A stretch of DNA of 64,000 nt from an uncultured Saprospiraceae bacterium (GTDB lineage Bacteria > Bacteroidota > Bacteroidia > Chitinophagales > Saprospiraceae): assembly GCA_938003955.1 (NCBI GenBank), contig CALKXE010000053.1, positions 25,030 to 89,029 on the forward strand, given 5' to 3'. Below are positions 1 to 9,060 of the stretch, piece by piece. Within the stretch, counting starts at the first letter, position 1. Every line of letters starts with the position of its first letter. Below the pieces are notes generated by a model, which saw only the letters and a list, made by a program, of their open reading frames with translations, made no database searches and had not been told where the DNA came from. The position numbers and the translations under genes are program-made.

Positions 1-823
1 AGTATAGTTTTTGATTAAATAAAAGTATGCCCGAACTAGATGGCCCACCAAGAAACTTATGTGGACTGAAAAATATAGCGTCTAATGACTCCTCTTCGGA
101 TGGATGCATATCAATATCAATATAAGGTGCAGAGCACGCAAAGTCAACAAAGCACAATCCTTCGTTTTGATGCATTATCTTCGCTATGTCATGATATGGG
201 GTAAATATCCCTGTGACATTACTGCACGATGTAACAGCTGCAATTTTGACCTTTCTGTCCTTATATTTCTCTATTAGTTCTTGTAAATGCTCTAGATCAC
301 AAGATCCTTCAGGGCAAGCTTTTATTATTTCTAAATCACAAATCGTTTCTAACCAACTGGTCTGATTGCTGTGATGTTCCATATGAGAACAGAAGACGAT
401 AGGTCTTTCATTAACGGGGATTTCAAATTTATTAGCAAATTTTTCATGAATCTTTAATCCTAATATTCTTTGGAACTTATTTACCACTCCGGTCATTCCA
501 GAATTTGACGAAATCAGAATGTCATGTTCGTTGGCATTTACATGCGTTTTGATGATTTCTTTTGCTTTATGGTAAGCCAATGTCATCGATGATCCTGTAA
601 TAGTCGTTTCAGTATGCGTATTACCTACATAAGGATACATCTCTTCATTGAATAATTTTTCAATAGGAGCGTACATACGGCCACTTGCGATCCAGTCAGC
701 GTATATTATTCTCTTTTGTCCAAATGGAGATTCAAAAGTTTGATTTTGACCAATTATGTTATGCCGGAATTGATCAAAGTACGTCTCTAAAGACGTCTGG
801 CTAGTTATAGTTGTTGTGTTCAT
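1..823 (-). CDS. Class V aminotransferase / cysteine desulfurase-like enzyme (3' end cut by window edge)
   Basis: The first 274 codons are present; the gene runs off the left edge, so its C-terminus is missing. I translated it from the ATG at 821-823. It is a PLP-dependent enzyme of the aminotransferase class V (SufS/CsdA/NifS-like) fold. It shows the N-terminal stretch YADWIASGRMYAPIE, a TETTITGSSMTLAYH segment where SufS proteins have their substrate and phosphate contacts, a VDFACSAPY segment whose Asp should hold the PLP pyridine nitrogen, and SPHKFLGG, whose Lys (about residue 256) should form the Schiff base. Whether it desulfurates cysteine cannot be told, because the active-site Cys region lies outside the window. 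It is divergent from the Ku unit. Confidence 0.85.
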   Translation of the reverse strand, partial: MNTTTITSQTSLETYFDQFRHNIIGQNQTFESPFGQKRIIYADWIASGRMYAPIEKLFNEEMYPYVGNTHTETTITGSSMTLAYHKAKEIIKTHVNANEHDILISSNSGMTGVVNKFQRILGLKIHEKFANKFEIPVNERPIVFCSHMEHHSNQTSWLETICDLEIIKACPEGSCDLEHLQELIEKYKDRKVKIAAVTSCSNVTGIFTPYHDIAKIMHQNEGLCFVDFACSAPYIDIDMHPSEEESLDAIFFSPHKFLGGPSSSGILLFNQKLY

Positions 824-1026
824 TATGGTTAGGGTTTTATAATGTTCAAGTAAATATAATTAGCACAATTGACATTCTCGAATAAAATAAATAAGAAATG
901 TCAGCTATGAGTTAATAAAGTTTTATTCCACTTTTGGAATGTTATTTGACTATATATAATAGTATTGATTCCATTTGATCTCTTCATATAGAATTTGTAC
1001 GCTTAATAGCTTAAAAACAATCACTT

Positions 1027-1818
1027 ATGAGAAGTATTTGGAAAGGACATATCAGGTTTTCTTTAGTTACTATACCGATACAGATATTTAATGCTGTAGA
1101 AAAAGGAAATGATATAAGTTTCAAACAACTCCATAGCGAGGATAATGGTCGTATTACGTACAAGAAAATTTGTACAGTTTGTGATGAAGAAGTGCCATAT
1201 GGGGATATCGCAAAAGGATACGAATATGAACCTGACCAGTACGTTGTTTTCAAGAAAGAAGAGTTTTCAGCGATTAAGCTAAAAAGTAATAGAGCTATAG
1301 ATGTGGATGCATTCGTTGATGTAGATGAGGTGCATCCTTCTAGATTCGAGGCAGTTTATTATGTCGGGCCTAATGGTGATATTGGAATTCAGACATTCAA
1401 TTTATTTAGAAAAGCACTGATAAAGACCAATAAGGCTGGGGTAGGTAGGATTATCTTGAGAGATAGAGAAGATGTAGTTTTAATTACTGCCCAAGGAGAT
1501 GGTTTGATCATGTACAAGCTAAGGTATCCATATGAATTAAGAAAGATGGAAGATGTTCCAGACCTCGAAGATGCAGACGTTGATGAAACGCAACTTAAAC
1601 TTGCAGAGACACTTATAGCATCCTTAGATAAGCCGTTTACTGAGATTGATTTCGAGGATAGATATAGAGATGCATTACTTGAGTTAGTAGAGGATAAAGT
1701 ATCTGGTAAAGAGATAGTTACGCTATCTGAAGAAGCGGAGTCAGCGCCGGTTGTAGATATAATGGATGCGTTAAAGAAGAGTATAGAGGATGCTAAGAAA
1801 GTAAAAGAGGATAAATAG
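1027..1818 (+). CDS. ku: Ku protein, bacterial non-homologous end joining
   Basis: A 263-residue bacterial Ku. Ku forms a homodimeric ring that threads onto double-strand DNA ends and recruits LigD. The start MRSIWKGHIRFSLVTIPI is the family signature, followed by the zinc-ribbon remnant CTVCDEEV and the beta-barrel core that holds motifs such as GYEYEPDQYVVF. The acidic, Lys-rich tail (about residues 235-263) replaces the long C-terminal extension of some actinobacterial Ku proteins. LigD is not in this window. The stop codon is followed immediately, with no spacer, by the ATG of an exonuclease III-like enzyme, so the two are almost certainly co-transcribed. Confidence 0.95.
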   Translation: MRSIWKGHIRFSLVTIPIQIFNAVEKGNDISFKQLHSEDNGRITYKKICTVCDEEVPYGDIAKGYEYEPDQYVVFKKEEFSAIKLKSNRAIDVDAFVDVDEVHPSRFEAVYYVGPNGDIGIQTFNLFRKALIKTNKAGVGRIILRDREDVVLITAQGDGLIMYKLRYPYELRKMEDVPDLEDADVDETQLKLAETLIASLDKPFTEIDFEDRYRDALLELVEDKVSGKEIVTLSEEAESAPVVDIMDALKKSIEDAKKVKEDK

Positions 1819-2511
1819 ATGATCAAACTGTGCTCATGGAATATACAAGCGGGCGGCGGTAGTCGTGCGCTTTCTATTGTAAAAGTGATTGTGAAATCAA
1901 AATCCAATATCGTAGCCATGAGCGAATTCAGAAATAATGATTCTGGTAACACGTTAAGAAACTATCTTTTGAAAGCTGGTTATAGATACCAAGCGGTTAC
2001 TCATTCGAGTAGAAATGACAACAGTGTGCTTATAGCATCAATATTGCCTTTCAATTCCGAGATATATCCGTCAAGTGATCCCAAGTTTTCGGGTAATATA
2101 ATAACAGCACATTTTCCTGCTTTTTCAGTCTTGGGTGTATATCTTCCGCATAAAAAGAAACATCAACTTCTAGAATTTATCACCAAGGAGACATCAGACA
2201 AGGATACTCCATTCATTATCTGCGGGGATTACAATACTGGAGTCAATTACATAGATCAAAAAGGAAATTCATTCTGGTATACAGATCAATTGGATAAGCT
2301 TAAGAAATCTGGTCAAAAAGATGCTTTCCGCTTAGTAAATGCAGATGCAGAAGAATTTTCATGGTATTCGCATCAAGGAAATGGTTTTAGATATGACCAT
2401 ACCTTTGTAGATAATATTCTAGCGCCAATAGTCACGAACTGTTATTACGATCATCAATGGCGGTTGGATAAGCTTAGTGATCATAGTCCTATGTTTTTAG
2501 AAATGGGATAA
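1819..2511 (+). CDS. Exonuclease III-like endonuclease/exonuclease/phosphatase family protein
   Basis: A 230-residue protein of the EEP (DNase I/ExoIII) fold without a signal peptide, so it is cytoplasmic. The metal and catalytic motifs are in order: SWN (N8), SEFR (E36), YLP near 109, GDYN (D137, N139), and the C-terminal SDH (D221, H222). The segment WYSHQGNGFRYDH (about 182-194) resembles the region of ExoIII/APE1 enzymes that precedes their catalytic Asp, which points to DNA rather than lipid or inositol phosphate as substrate. Its ATG abuts the Ku stop codon. I infer a role in trimming ends or abasic sites in Ku-dependent repair; RNase or phosphodiesterase activity remains possible. Confidence 0.8.
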   Translation: MIKLCSWNIQAGGGSRALSIVKVIVKSKSNIVAMSEFRNNDSGNTLRNYLLKAGYRYQAVTHSSRNDNSVLIASILPFNSEIYPSSDPKFSGNIITAHFPAFSVLGVYLPHKKKHQLLEFITKETSDKDTPFIICGDYNTGVNYIDQKGNSFWYTDQLDKLKKSGQKDAFRLVNADAEEFSWYSHQGNGFRYDHTFVDNILAPIVTNCYYDHQWRLDKLSDHSPMFLEMG

Positions 2512-2538
2512 AAAAGGAATTGTAATTCCTGATTTTTT
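2512..2538 (+). terminator. Intrinsic terminator after ku/ExoIII-like unit
   Basis: The arms AGGAATT (2515-2521) and AATTCCT (2524-2530) are complementary, flanked by an A-run upstream and T6 downstream (2533-2538). It sits just after the stop codon of the ExoIII-like gene. Confidence 0.6.
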
Positions 2539-2594
2539 ATGGACCTCTCCAACTCGTTATATATCGTTCTCTTTATTAATACAACTTCTTTGAC

Positions 2595-2602
2595 TACTTT
2601 TG
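2595..2602 (+). promoter_or_regulatory. Bacteroidota -7 promoter box upstream of the PorP/SprF gene
   Basis: TACTTTTG is an exact match to the TAnnTTTG box of the Bacteroidota primary sigma factor. It lies 27 bases before the ATG at 2630. It overlaps the alternative TTG start at 2600, which argues against that start. I see no clear -33 TTG at the usual 19-base spacing. Confidence 0.5.
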
Positions 2603-2629
2603 CGTTTCAATGTCTTCAATAAAGAACAA

Positions 2630-3706
2630 ATGAAAATTAGTCATATATATTCTAGGTTGTCTATCTTGGTACTTACGGCGGTTTGTTGCCTGCCATTTAC
2701 AAGTTATGGACAAGACCCACATTTTTCACAATTCTATGCTAGTCCGTTAAACCTCAATCCTGCATTAGCGGGAACTGCTGCGGGTAATTATAGAGTTTCT
2801 GTTAATTATCGTGATCAGTGGAGAGGGGCTTTAGACAATCCTTTGAAAACATTCGGAGCGTCAGGTGATCTCAAGTTTTTACTTAATGAAAGACAAAATA
2901 GACCAGATATAGCGGCTGGAGGATTTATGTTCTTCTCAGATCAAGTAGGTGATTTTGACTTGAATACCAATCAAATTGCATTAGTTGGGGCATATCATAA
3001 ATCGTTGAGTCAGAATATAGATAATTATCTAGGCATAGGATTTCAACTTGGGCTGACTCAGAAGAGTATTAACTACGAAGATTTATTTTTTCAAGATCAA
3101 TTCAATGCAATTGATGGATTTGATTTGCAGACAGGTGAGTTGCTTCCTGCAAATAATTTTGCATTCTTAGATTTTGCTGTGGGAGTTAATTATTCAATAG
3201 CGCCGCAGAAAGGAAAACAATACTATGGTGGTTTGTCATATGCCCATTTGACTTCGCCGAATATTAGTTTTTATGAATCTGACGAAAGCCCAGATCCTAA
3301 TTTGATAAAGGAAAATAAACTATTTGCAAAGCTTACAGGGTATGTGGGAGCTAGTGTGCAAACCAGTGAAGCTTTAGAGGTTCAACCTAGAGCTTTATTA
3401 CTAATTCAAGGATCTCACATGGAGGTTAATTTAGGAACTAACCTTAGATATAAATTTGTGAAGAAGGAAGGAACTTATGTTCATTTCGGCCCATGGTTAA
3501 GATTTGCTAAGAACGAGCAAGGAGTAGGCGTGGAGTCTATTGTATTCTCTGTAGGATACGAGATTAAGAACTTTATGCTAGGAGTTAGTTATGATCACAG
3601 TATAAGTGACCTTGTTACAGATAGAAAGGGATTGAATGCCTTGGAAATTAGTATTACTTATCTCGGGGAGGTTGATAACAATGATGGATTTTGTCCTACT
3701 TTTTAA
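2630..3706 (+). CDS. PorP/SprF family type IX secretion system membrane protein
   Basis: 358 residues from the ATG at 2630. A signal peptide (about 1-27, ending TSYGQ) is followed by the hallmark start DPHFSQFYASPLNLNPALAG and alternating beta strands that end in a C-terminal aromatic residue, as expected for an outer-membrane barrel. PorP/SprF proteins anchor the T9SS-associated PorE complex or help SprB-type adhesins reach the surface. Many Bacteroidota carry several copies, each next to a large secreted partner. Here there is no adhesin neighbour, so the partner is unknown. The frame is open to a TTG at 2600, but the ATG gives the proper signal peptide and leaves room for the promoter. Confidence 0.9.
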   Translation: MKISHIYSRLSILVLTAVCCLPFTSYGQDPHFSQFYASPLNLNPALAGTAAGNYRVSVNYRDQWRGALDNPLKTFGASGDLKFLLNERQNRPDIAAGGFMFFSDQVGDFDLNTNQIALVGAYHKSLSQNIDNYLGIGFQLGLTQKSINYEDLFFQDQFNAIDGFDLQTGELLPANNFAFLDFAVGVNYSIAPQKGKQYYGGLSYAHLTSPNISFYESDESPDPNLIKENKLFAKLTGYVGASVQTSEALEVQPRALLLIQGSHMEVNLGTNLRYKFVKKEGTYVHFGPWLRFAKNEQGVGVESIVFSVGYEIKNFMLGVSYDHSISDLVTDRKGLNALEISITYLGEVDNNDGFCPTF

Positions 3707-4017
3707 TACTTAAATTCTCCGATGCTTGCGTCGTGGTCATAAAAAAGATGTTTTTGCATAAAAACGTCTTATCACAAAAAAGATCCGATTTTCGACCTCT
3801 AGAGTGAATGAAAATTGGCGAATGCTCCATCCGCTTGCGGTGGGGTCGTCAAAATTTAAGATCCTTTTTACTAGCCCATTGAAAAAGATATCATTTATGG
3901 AACGCGGATAACACTGATTTAGCAGATTGTACGTTTTTTTTGAAGATATCTAATTTATAATTATCAGTTGGATGGCGTAACAAACGGACAAATCCATTAT
4001 CAATTATCCATTATCAA
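3707..4017. other. Gene-free gap with small hairpins and a short tandem repeat
   Basis: There is no coding sequence. The gap holds two look-alike short hairpins, CGATGC-TT-GCGTCG (3719-3732) and CCATCCGC-TT-GCGGTGG (3826-3842), that are GC-rich against an AT-rich background. It also holds a probable minus-strand terminator and, at its right end, a 14-base tandem duplication. It looks like decayed intergenic repeat material. Confidence 0.4.
3741..3770 (-). terminator. Probable terminator for the subtilase gene
   Basis: On the minus strand, AAGACGTTTT and AAAACATCTT pair (one G-T) around a short loop and are followed by six T. It lies about 250 bases beyond the subtilase stop codon and is also downstream of the convergent PorP/SprF gene. 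Confidence 0.4.
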
Positions 4018-4020
4018 TTA
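3993..4020. repeat. Two perfect 14-base tandem copies
   Basis: TCCATTATCAATTA occurs at 3993-4006 and again at 4007-4020. The last three bases of the second copy are the stop codon of the minus-strand protease, so the duplication forms the end of that reading frame. Confidence 0.75.
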
Positions 4021-5520
4021 TTTCACCGCCTTAATCGCTTGCATAGGATTAATCATACGTCCAGTCAAGTGATTGGCTTTAGTCTTGGTGCCTGTATTGT
4101 CCAAAATCTTAAATACTTGTTTAGTGGTCAATTTAGGATTCAATGATTTCATAACAGCGACTAATCCTGATACATGAGGCGCTGCCATACTAGTGCCATC
4201 TAAAGATGCATATTTACCTCCTTTCCAAGTCGAAGGTATACTAGTGCCTGGCGCAGCGATGCCGTAATTAGTATTTGTTATATAGTTAGAAAACTGTGCT
4301 TTGTTTAAGGTTCTGTCTAATGCTGTAACTGTTATCACAATTTCAGAATTAGCGGGTACTATTTTAGATGCATCACCTGCATTATTACCTGCGGCAGCTA
4401 CAATGATTACATTGTGATCTTCTGCATATTGCATTGCTGCGTTGTATGCTACTTCTTTTATTTGTGTAGACTTACCGCCTAGAGACATTGATATTACATC
4501 AGCTCCACCATCTACGGCTTCTATGATTCCTTCTACTATTCTAGCTTGTGTTCCATAACCGAAGTTATTCATCACCTTGACGCTACTTACAGTCACCCAT
4601 TCACTGCCCGGAGACATAGATGCTATTCCAATTCCGTTATCAGATATTGCTGATGCTACTCCTGCGCAGTGTGTACCGTGTCCATTTATATCAGATTCGT
4701 TTGCATTTACATCTTTGGATTGATGTCTTAAGAAATTAGAACCGATGTCTTCATGATTAGGATTTACGCCACTATCTAAGATGAATAGTTTGGCAGTTCT
4801 TACTGGCTTATATTTAGATTGCTTAAATAGAGGATAGTAATTTTGCATATTCAATATTGCCATATTCCATTGAGATTCTGCCATTGGATCCGAGACCGTT
4901 TTTGAAAATTTTGTTTTTGCAGTTTTTTGAATACTGGTAACTGGTTCTAGTCTTAATATTTCATTTGGTTCTATCCATTCTACACCATTGAGTTGGCTTA
5001 TTTCGCTAATGGCTAGATTAATGTCATATCCTTCTTTGACATCAACCTTATAAAAATCATCCAACTCTGTATTATCAGAGTCGAAAGGTTTCAAAAGTGC
5101 ATTTACATTTTCTATGAATGACAAATCTTTCAATTCTGAAATTATAGATTGAGCTTCATCATGATTGAGCTCTACGATTAATTCAGCTTCTTGATCCATT
5201 TTAATACTAGGATCTAGTGTAGAGTGTGGGTTAGTTACATATAGATTAAGACCAACGGCAGCCATCACAACCGCTCCGACTTGTGCGATTTTATTTTTAC
5301 TTAAAGATATAAGAATGAAACCAAGAATAGAGAGACCAAACAATACTGTTAATCCTTCAAATACCTTGGCGGTACTATTGATTGGCGCTCCTAATGTTGA
5401 GAATACCCAGAAAGCAAAGGCTGCCATAAATGAAAAGCCGAGTACTGGACTCAGCGCTTTACTCTTTTTGAAGATATTCCAAAAACCGAATGTAAATATG
5501 AGTATGTTATATAATATCAT
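4018..5520 (-). CDS. Subtilisin-like S8 serine protease with N-terminal membrane domain
   Basis: 500 residues. The catalytic triad is complete: Asp249 in LDSG, His281 in NGHGTH, Ser444 in DGTSMAAPH, with the oxyanion Asn379 in AAAGNN. Residues 110-195 resemble an inhibitor-I9-like propeptide that would keep the enzyme inactive until cleaved. Unusually for the family, residues 1-95 hold about three to four hydrophobic segments instead of a signal peptide, so the protease would be tethered to the inner membrane, with the catalytic domain probably periplasmic. There is no T9SS sorting domain. It is convergent with the PorP/SprF gene and stands alone. Confidence 0.9.
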   Translation of the reverse strand: MILYNILIFTFGFWNIFKKSKALSPVLGFSFMAAFAFWVFSTLGAPINSTAKVFEGLTVLFGLSILGFILISLSKNKIAQVGAVVMAAVGLNLYVTNPHSTLDPSIKMDQEAELIVELNHDEAQSIISELKDLSFIENVNALLKPFDSDNTELDDFYKVDVKEGYDINLAISEISQLNGVEWIEPNEILRLEPVTSIQKTAKTKFSKTVSDPMAESQWNMAILNMQNYYPLFKQSKYKPVRTAKLFILDSGVNPNHEDIGSNFLRHQSKDVNANESDINGHGTHCAGVASAISDNGIGIASMSPGSEWVTVSSVKVMNNFGYGTQARIVEGIIEAVDGGADVISMSLGGKSTQIKEVAYNAAMQYAEDHNVIIVAAAGNNAGDASKIVPANSEIVITVTALDRTLNKAQFSNYITNTNYGIAAPGTSIPSTWKGGKYASLDGTSMAAPHVSGLVAVMKSLNPKLTTKQVFKILDNTGTKTKANHLTGRMINPMQAIKAVK

Positions 5521-5881
5521 AATTGTATCTTAAATCACCATTTAGTTTAATCCATTAAACTCTGATATTGTTTTACAAATCTAGTCCTAAGTTATGCTTT
5601 AGTACTTGGTATAATGACGTCACTTATTGAATTCAACAAAACAAATGTGGAATAAATTCAAGAGTCATTGTCATTATAACTATATGACTTCAAATTTAAC
5701 GGTTGGTTACTTAAAAAAATCAAAATATAGATGAGTAAACCACTTTTAACTATGAATAGCATAGCACACGACATCAATCAAGTATAAATTAGACCTAGAT
5801 AAACAAAGAATACATTATAAAAATTTATATTTTTGCGGCGTCTTACTTAATTGATCAAAGCAATACAAACAAATAAATAAC
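5521..5881. other. Gene-free region between divergent protease and trxB
   Basis: AT-rich regulatory spacer of about 360 bases. It holds the trxB -7 box and an 8-base palindrome TGACGTCA (5615-5622) of unknown meaning. I see no RNA gene or open frame. Confidence 0.4.
5828..5835 (+). promoter_or_regulatory. -7 promoter box upstream of trxB
   Basis: TATTTTTG is an exact TAnnTTTG match, 46 bases before the trxB ATG. No obvious -33 element. Confidence 0.45.
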
Positions 5882-6829
5882 ATGGAAAATAAATCACCAG
5901 AAAAAGTACACTGTCTTATAATCGGATCAGGACCTGCTGGATATACTGCGGCAATCTACGCAGCTAGAGCCAATATGAAACCTATATTGTATACAGGTAA
6001 AGAGCCTGGTGGGCAACTTACCATTACGAATGATGTAGAGAATTATCCTGGATACCCAGATGGTATTATGGGACCTGAGATGATGGAACACTTCAGAAAG
6101 CAAGCCGAAAGATTCGGTACTGAGGTCAGATATGAAATGATCGAGAAAGTAGACTTTAGTGGTGATAAGCATAGAGTGTGGTCAGAGACTGGACATGAAA
6201 TCGAAGCGGATGCTGTAATTATATCTACTGGTGCGAGTGCAAGATGGTTAGGACTAGAATCAGAAACTAGACTGATGAATAAAGGTGTATCAGCTTGTGC
6301 GGTATGTGATGGGTTTTTCTTCAGAGGAAAAGAAGTTATAATAGTAGGTGCTGGTGATACGGCAGCGGAAGAAGCTACATATCTTGCAAAACTGTGTACG
6401 AAAGTACACATGTTAGTAAGAAGAGATGAAATGAGAGCTAGTAAGATCATGCAACAAAGAGTACTTGATGCTGATAATATTGAAGTATACTGGAATACCG
6501 AAACGTTAGAGGTTTTAGGTGATGATGAGGTAATAGGTGCTAAAGTCAAAAATAACAAGACTGGAGAAGAGAGCGTTATCAATGCGAGTGCATTCTTCGT
6601 AGCTATTGGTCATAAGCCTAATACATGGATCTTCGAAGACTATCTTGATATGGATGATGCGAAATATTTAGTAACTCAGCCGGATACTACAAAAACGAAT
6701 GTAGAAGGTGTATTCGCTAGTGGAGATGCTCAGGATAATGTGTATAGACAAGCAGTAACTGCTGCAGGTACGGGATGTATGGCAGCTTTAGATGCAGAAA
6801 GATATCTTGCAGCAAAAGGAATAATATAA
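5882..6829 (+). CDS. trxB: Thioredoxin-disulfide reductase
   Basis: 315 residues, the normal length. It is an NADPH- and FAD-dependent cytoplasmic flavoenzyme that reduces thioredoxin. The FAD-binding GSGPAG is at 15-20, the redox pair CAVC at residues 139-142, the NADPH-binding GAGDTA near 156-161, and the C-terminal FAD motif ASGDAQD near 280. All key residues are intact. It is followed 103 bases later by the aldolase gene on the same strand. Confidence 0.97.
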   Translation: MENKSPEKVHCLIIGSGPAGYTAAIYAARANMKPILYTGKEPGGQLTITNDVENYPGYPDGIMGPEMMEHFRKQAERFGTEVRYEMIEKVDFSGDKHRVWSETGHEIEADAVIISTGASARWLGLESETRLMNKGVSACAVCDGFFFRGKEVIIVGAGDTAAEEATYLAKLCTKVHMLVRRDEMRASKIMQQRVLDADNIEVYWNTETLEVLGDDEVIGAKVKNNKTGEESVINASAFFVAIGHKPNTWIFEDYLDMDDAKYLVTQPDTTKTNVEGVFASGDAQDNVYRQAVTAAGTGCMAALDAERYLAAKGII

Positions 6830-6932
6830 TATACAGAATTTAATAAACCCTAACTTATTGAATCTATTAGAATTGTTTTGACAATTAAATAGGCGGCTGA
6901 TGATTGCCTTATAACCAACAAATTTTTAGAAA

Positions 6933-8000
6933 ATGTCAAAGTTTAGAAAAGGAGTATTACATGGTGATGAAGTCACTGAGTTATTTGATTATGCAAATAA
7001 AAATAATTTTGCACTTCCTGCAGTAAATGTAGTTGGTACAAACACTGTAAACGCAGCACTGGAGACAGCAAGAGAGGTGAATTCACCAATTATTGTTCAG
7101 TTTTCAAATGGTGGCTGTGTATTCTACGCTGGCAAAGGCTTAAGCAACGAAGGACAACAAGCAGCAATTTTAGGTGGTATATCTGGAGCAATGCATGTAC
7201 ATAACCTTGCAGAAGCATATGGAGTTACAGCTATACTACATACAGATCACTGTGCAAAGAAATTACTTCCTTGGATTGATGGTTTGTTGGATGCAAGTGA
7301 AGCGCATTATGAGGCCAATGGTTACCCATTATTCAGTTCTCACATGATTGATCTTTCAGAAGAGCCAATCGAAGAGAATATCGAAATATGTAAGAAGTAT
7401 CTAGAAAGAATGTCTAAAATGGGCATGACACTAGAAATCGAATTAGGCGTTACGGGTGGTGAAGAAGATGGAGTTGATAATACAGGTATCGATTCTTCTA
7501 AGATGTATACACAACCAGAAGAGGTAGCATATGCATATGAAGAGTTAAGCAAAGTGAGTGATAAGTTTACAATCGCAGCGGCTTTCGGAAATGTACATGG
7601 TGTATACAAGCCAGGTAATGTAGAGCTTACGCCAAAGATTCTAAAGAATAGTCAGGAATTCGTAGAGAAGAAATTCAATACAGCTCCTCAGCCAATCAAT
7701 TTCGTATTTCACGGTGGATCAGGATCTTCAAAAGAAGAAATCAGAGAAGCAATCGAATATGGTGCAATCAAGATGAACATTGATACAGATCAACAATGGG
7801 CATTCTGGGATGGTATCAAAGTATACGAAGAGAAAAATCATGACTACCTACAAGCACAGATCGGGTCTCCTGATGGTGATGATAGTCCTAACAAGAAATA
7901 CTACGATCCAAGAAAATGGTTGAGAGCAGCGGAACAATCATTTATCACTAGGTTAACGCAAGCATTCGATGATTTGAATTGTATGAATAAGAATGCATAA
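6933..8000 (+). CDS. fbaA: Class II fructose-bisphosphate aldolase
   Basis: 355 residues, typical of the long (type A) class II enzymes. It cleaves fructose 1,6-bisphosphate to glyceraldehyde 3-phosphate and dihydroxyacetone phosphate using Zn2+. HTDHCAKK (about 107-114) supplies the catalytic Asp and a zinc-binding His. A further zinc ligand lies in GNVHGVYKPG, and FHGGSGSS binds the phosphate. It acts in glycolysis and gluconeogenesis. A strong terminator follows directly. Confidence 0.97.
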   Translation: MSKFRKGVLHGDEVTELFDYANKNNFALPAVNVVGTNTVNAALETAREVNSPIIVQFSNGGCVFYAGKGLSNEGQQAAILGGISGAMHVHNLAEAYGVTAILHTDHCAKKLLPWIDGLLDASEAHYEANGYPLFSSHMIDLSEEPIEENIEICKKYLERMSKMGMTLEIELGVTGGEEDGVDNTGIDSSKMYTQPEEVAYAYEELSKVSDKFTIAAAFGNVHGVYKPGNVELTPKILKNSQEFVEKKFNTAPQPINFVFHGGSGSSKEEIREAIEYGAIKMNIDTDQQWAFWDGIKVYEEKNHDYLQAQIGSPDGDDSPNKKYYDPRKWLRAAEQSFITRLTQAFDDLNCMNKNA

Positions 8001-8027
8001 GTAATTGCAGTTCTTTTATAGATATAG

Positions 8028-8062
8028 AAGCATCCAGCATTGATTTGTTGGGTGCTTTTTTC
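8028..8062 (+). terminator. Intrinsic terminator after fbaA
   Basis: AAGCATCC (8028-8035) pairs with GGGTGCTT (8050-8057) with one G-T pair. A run of T follows at 8056-8061. Confidence 0.8.
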
Positions 8063-8293
8063 TTTATGGTACAACCCATAATTTCTTGATTTTCTTAAAA
8101 TTACATTATTTTTTATTTTTGAAAGTGATTAATGTAAATGTGTTAATTGCAGTTATTCAGCATGTTTTGTTGTCTTTTTGCCAGTGCTTGACATTTAGAA
8201 TATACAAAATGTAAAATATATCATACTTGACGTAGGGGTATGTCGTCCATTAGCGTGTCTTGTTTATGTATTACATTAATAAAAGATATAAAT

Positions 8294-8998
8294 ATGACTA
8301 CGTCACCAAACGCATTTTTTAAATTAATCGATAAAGTATCTATGTTAAGACACTTTGAATTGTTCTCTAACCTAAATGAAGAGGAACTTCAAGATCTTGC
8401 AAGAGCAACTGAGATTAAGTCGGTGGCAAAAAATAAATATATATTCAAAAGTGGTGACGAGAGCAATTTCTTATATGTTTTAATAAATGGTACAATCAAA
8501 TTAGGAAACACATCTCCTGATGGAAGAGAAGTTATCAAAACGATACTTCACCCAACAGTTCTTTTTGGAGAGTCTTCACTAAGTACAAATGGAGTTAGAA
8601 CTTCATTTACTAAAGCCATGGATCCTGATGTGAGGTTATTACAAATAGATGTAACTAGTTTCAAAGAATTAATGAAGTCAAATTTCGATTTCAATCTTAA
8701 AGTGGTAGAGTGTCTTGGTAATAAAATTGCTAATATTGAAAGTAGATTAGAGTCTTTAGTATTAGATGATGCAAGGACTAGAATTGTAGATTACATTAAA
8801 GATAATGCCAATAAATATGGTCGGAAAGTAGGGTATGAGATGCTTCTTAAGCATAGCCTTACTCAACAAGATATTGGAAACTTTACGGGCACTTCGAGAC
8901 AAACGGTAACGTCTGTGTTGAATGATCTAAAAAGTACGAATCAAATACATTTCAAAAGAAAAAGTATCCTTATAAGAGATTTAGAAACTCTTGCATAA
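8294..8998 (+). CDS. Crp/Fnr family transcriptional regulator
   Basis: 234 residues from the ATG at 8294 (an in-frame ATG at 8240 would add 18 unrelated residues). The N-terminal cyclic-nucleotide-binding-like beta barrel (about 20-135) includes GDESNFLYVLINGTIKL. A dimer helix follows, then a winged HTH with LTQQDIGNFTGTSRQTVTSV (about 190-209), the recognition helix. There are no Cys clusters, so it is not an Fe-S Fnr sensor. The ligand is unknown. It is monocistronic, bounded by terminators. Confidence 0.9.
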   Translation: MTTSPNAFFKLIDKVSMLRHFELFSNLNEEELQDLARATEIKSVAKNKYIFKSGDESNFLYVLINGTIKLGNTSPDGREVIKTILHPTVLFGESSLSTNGVRTSFTKAMDPDVRLLQIDVTSFKELMKSNFDFNLKVVECLGNKIANIESRLESLVLDDARTRIVDYIKDNANKYGRKVGYEMLLKHSLTQQDIGNFTGTSRQTVTSVLNDLKSTNQIHFKRKSILIRDLETLA

Positions 8999-9060
8999 GA
9001 CGATATAAAGAAGTTTCAGGTAAACGTGTTCTCATAGACCGAATCTGAAATCCTAGCTAT

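Noticed and set aside
1389..1952. 187-codon antisense frame across ku and the ExoIII-like gene
   Set aside because: Shadow of two genes with intact motifs.
5615..5622. TGACGTCA palindrome as an operator
   Set aside because: An 8-base palindrome occurs by chance; no second site or known regulator.
8174..8230. E. coli-like TTGACA promoter before the Crp/Fnr gene
   Set aside because: Bacteroidota promoters use TTG and TAnnTTTG; no matching -10 at 17 bases.
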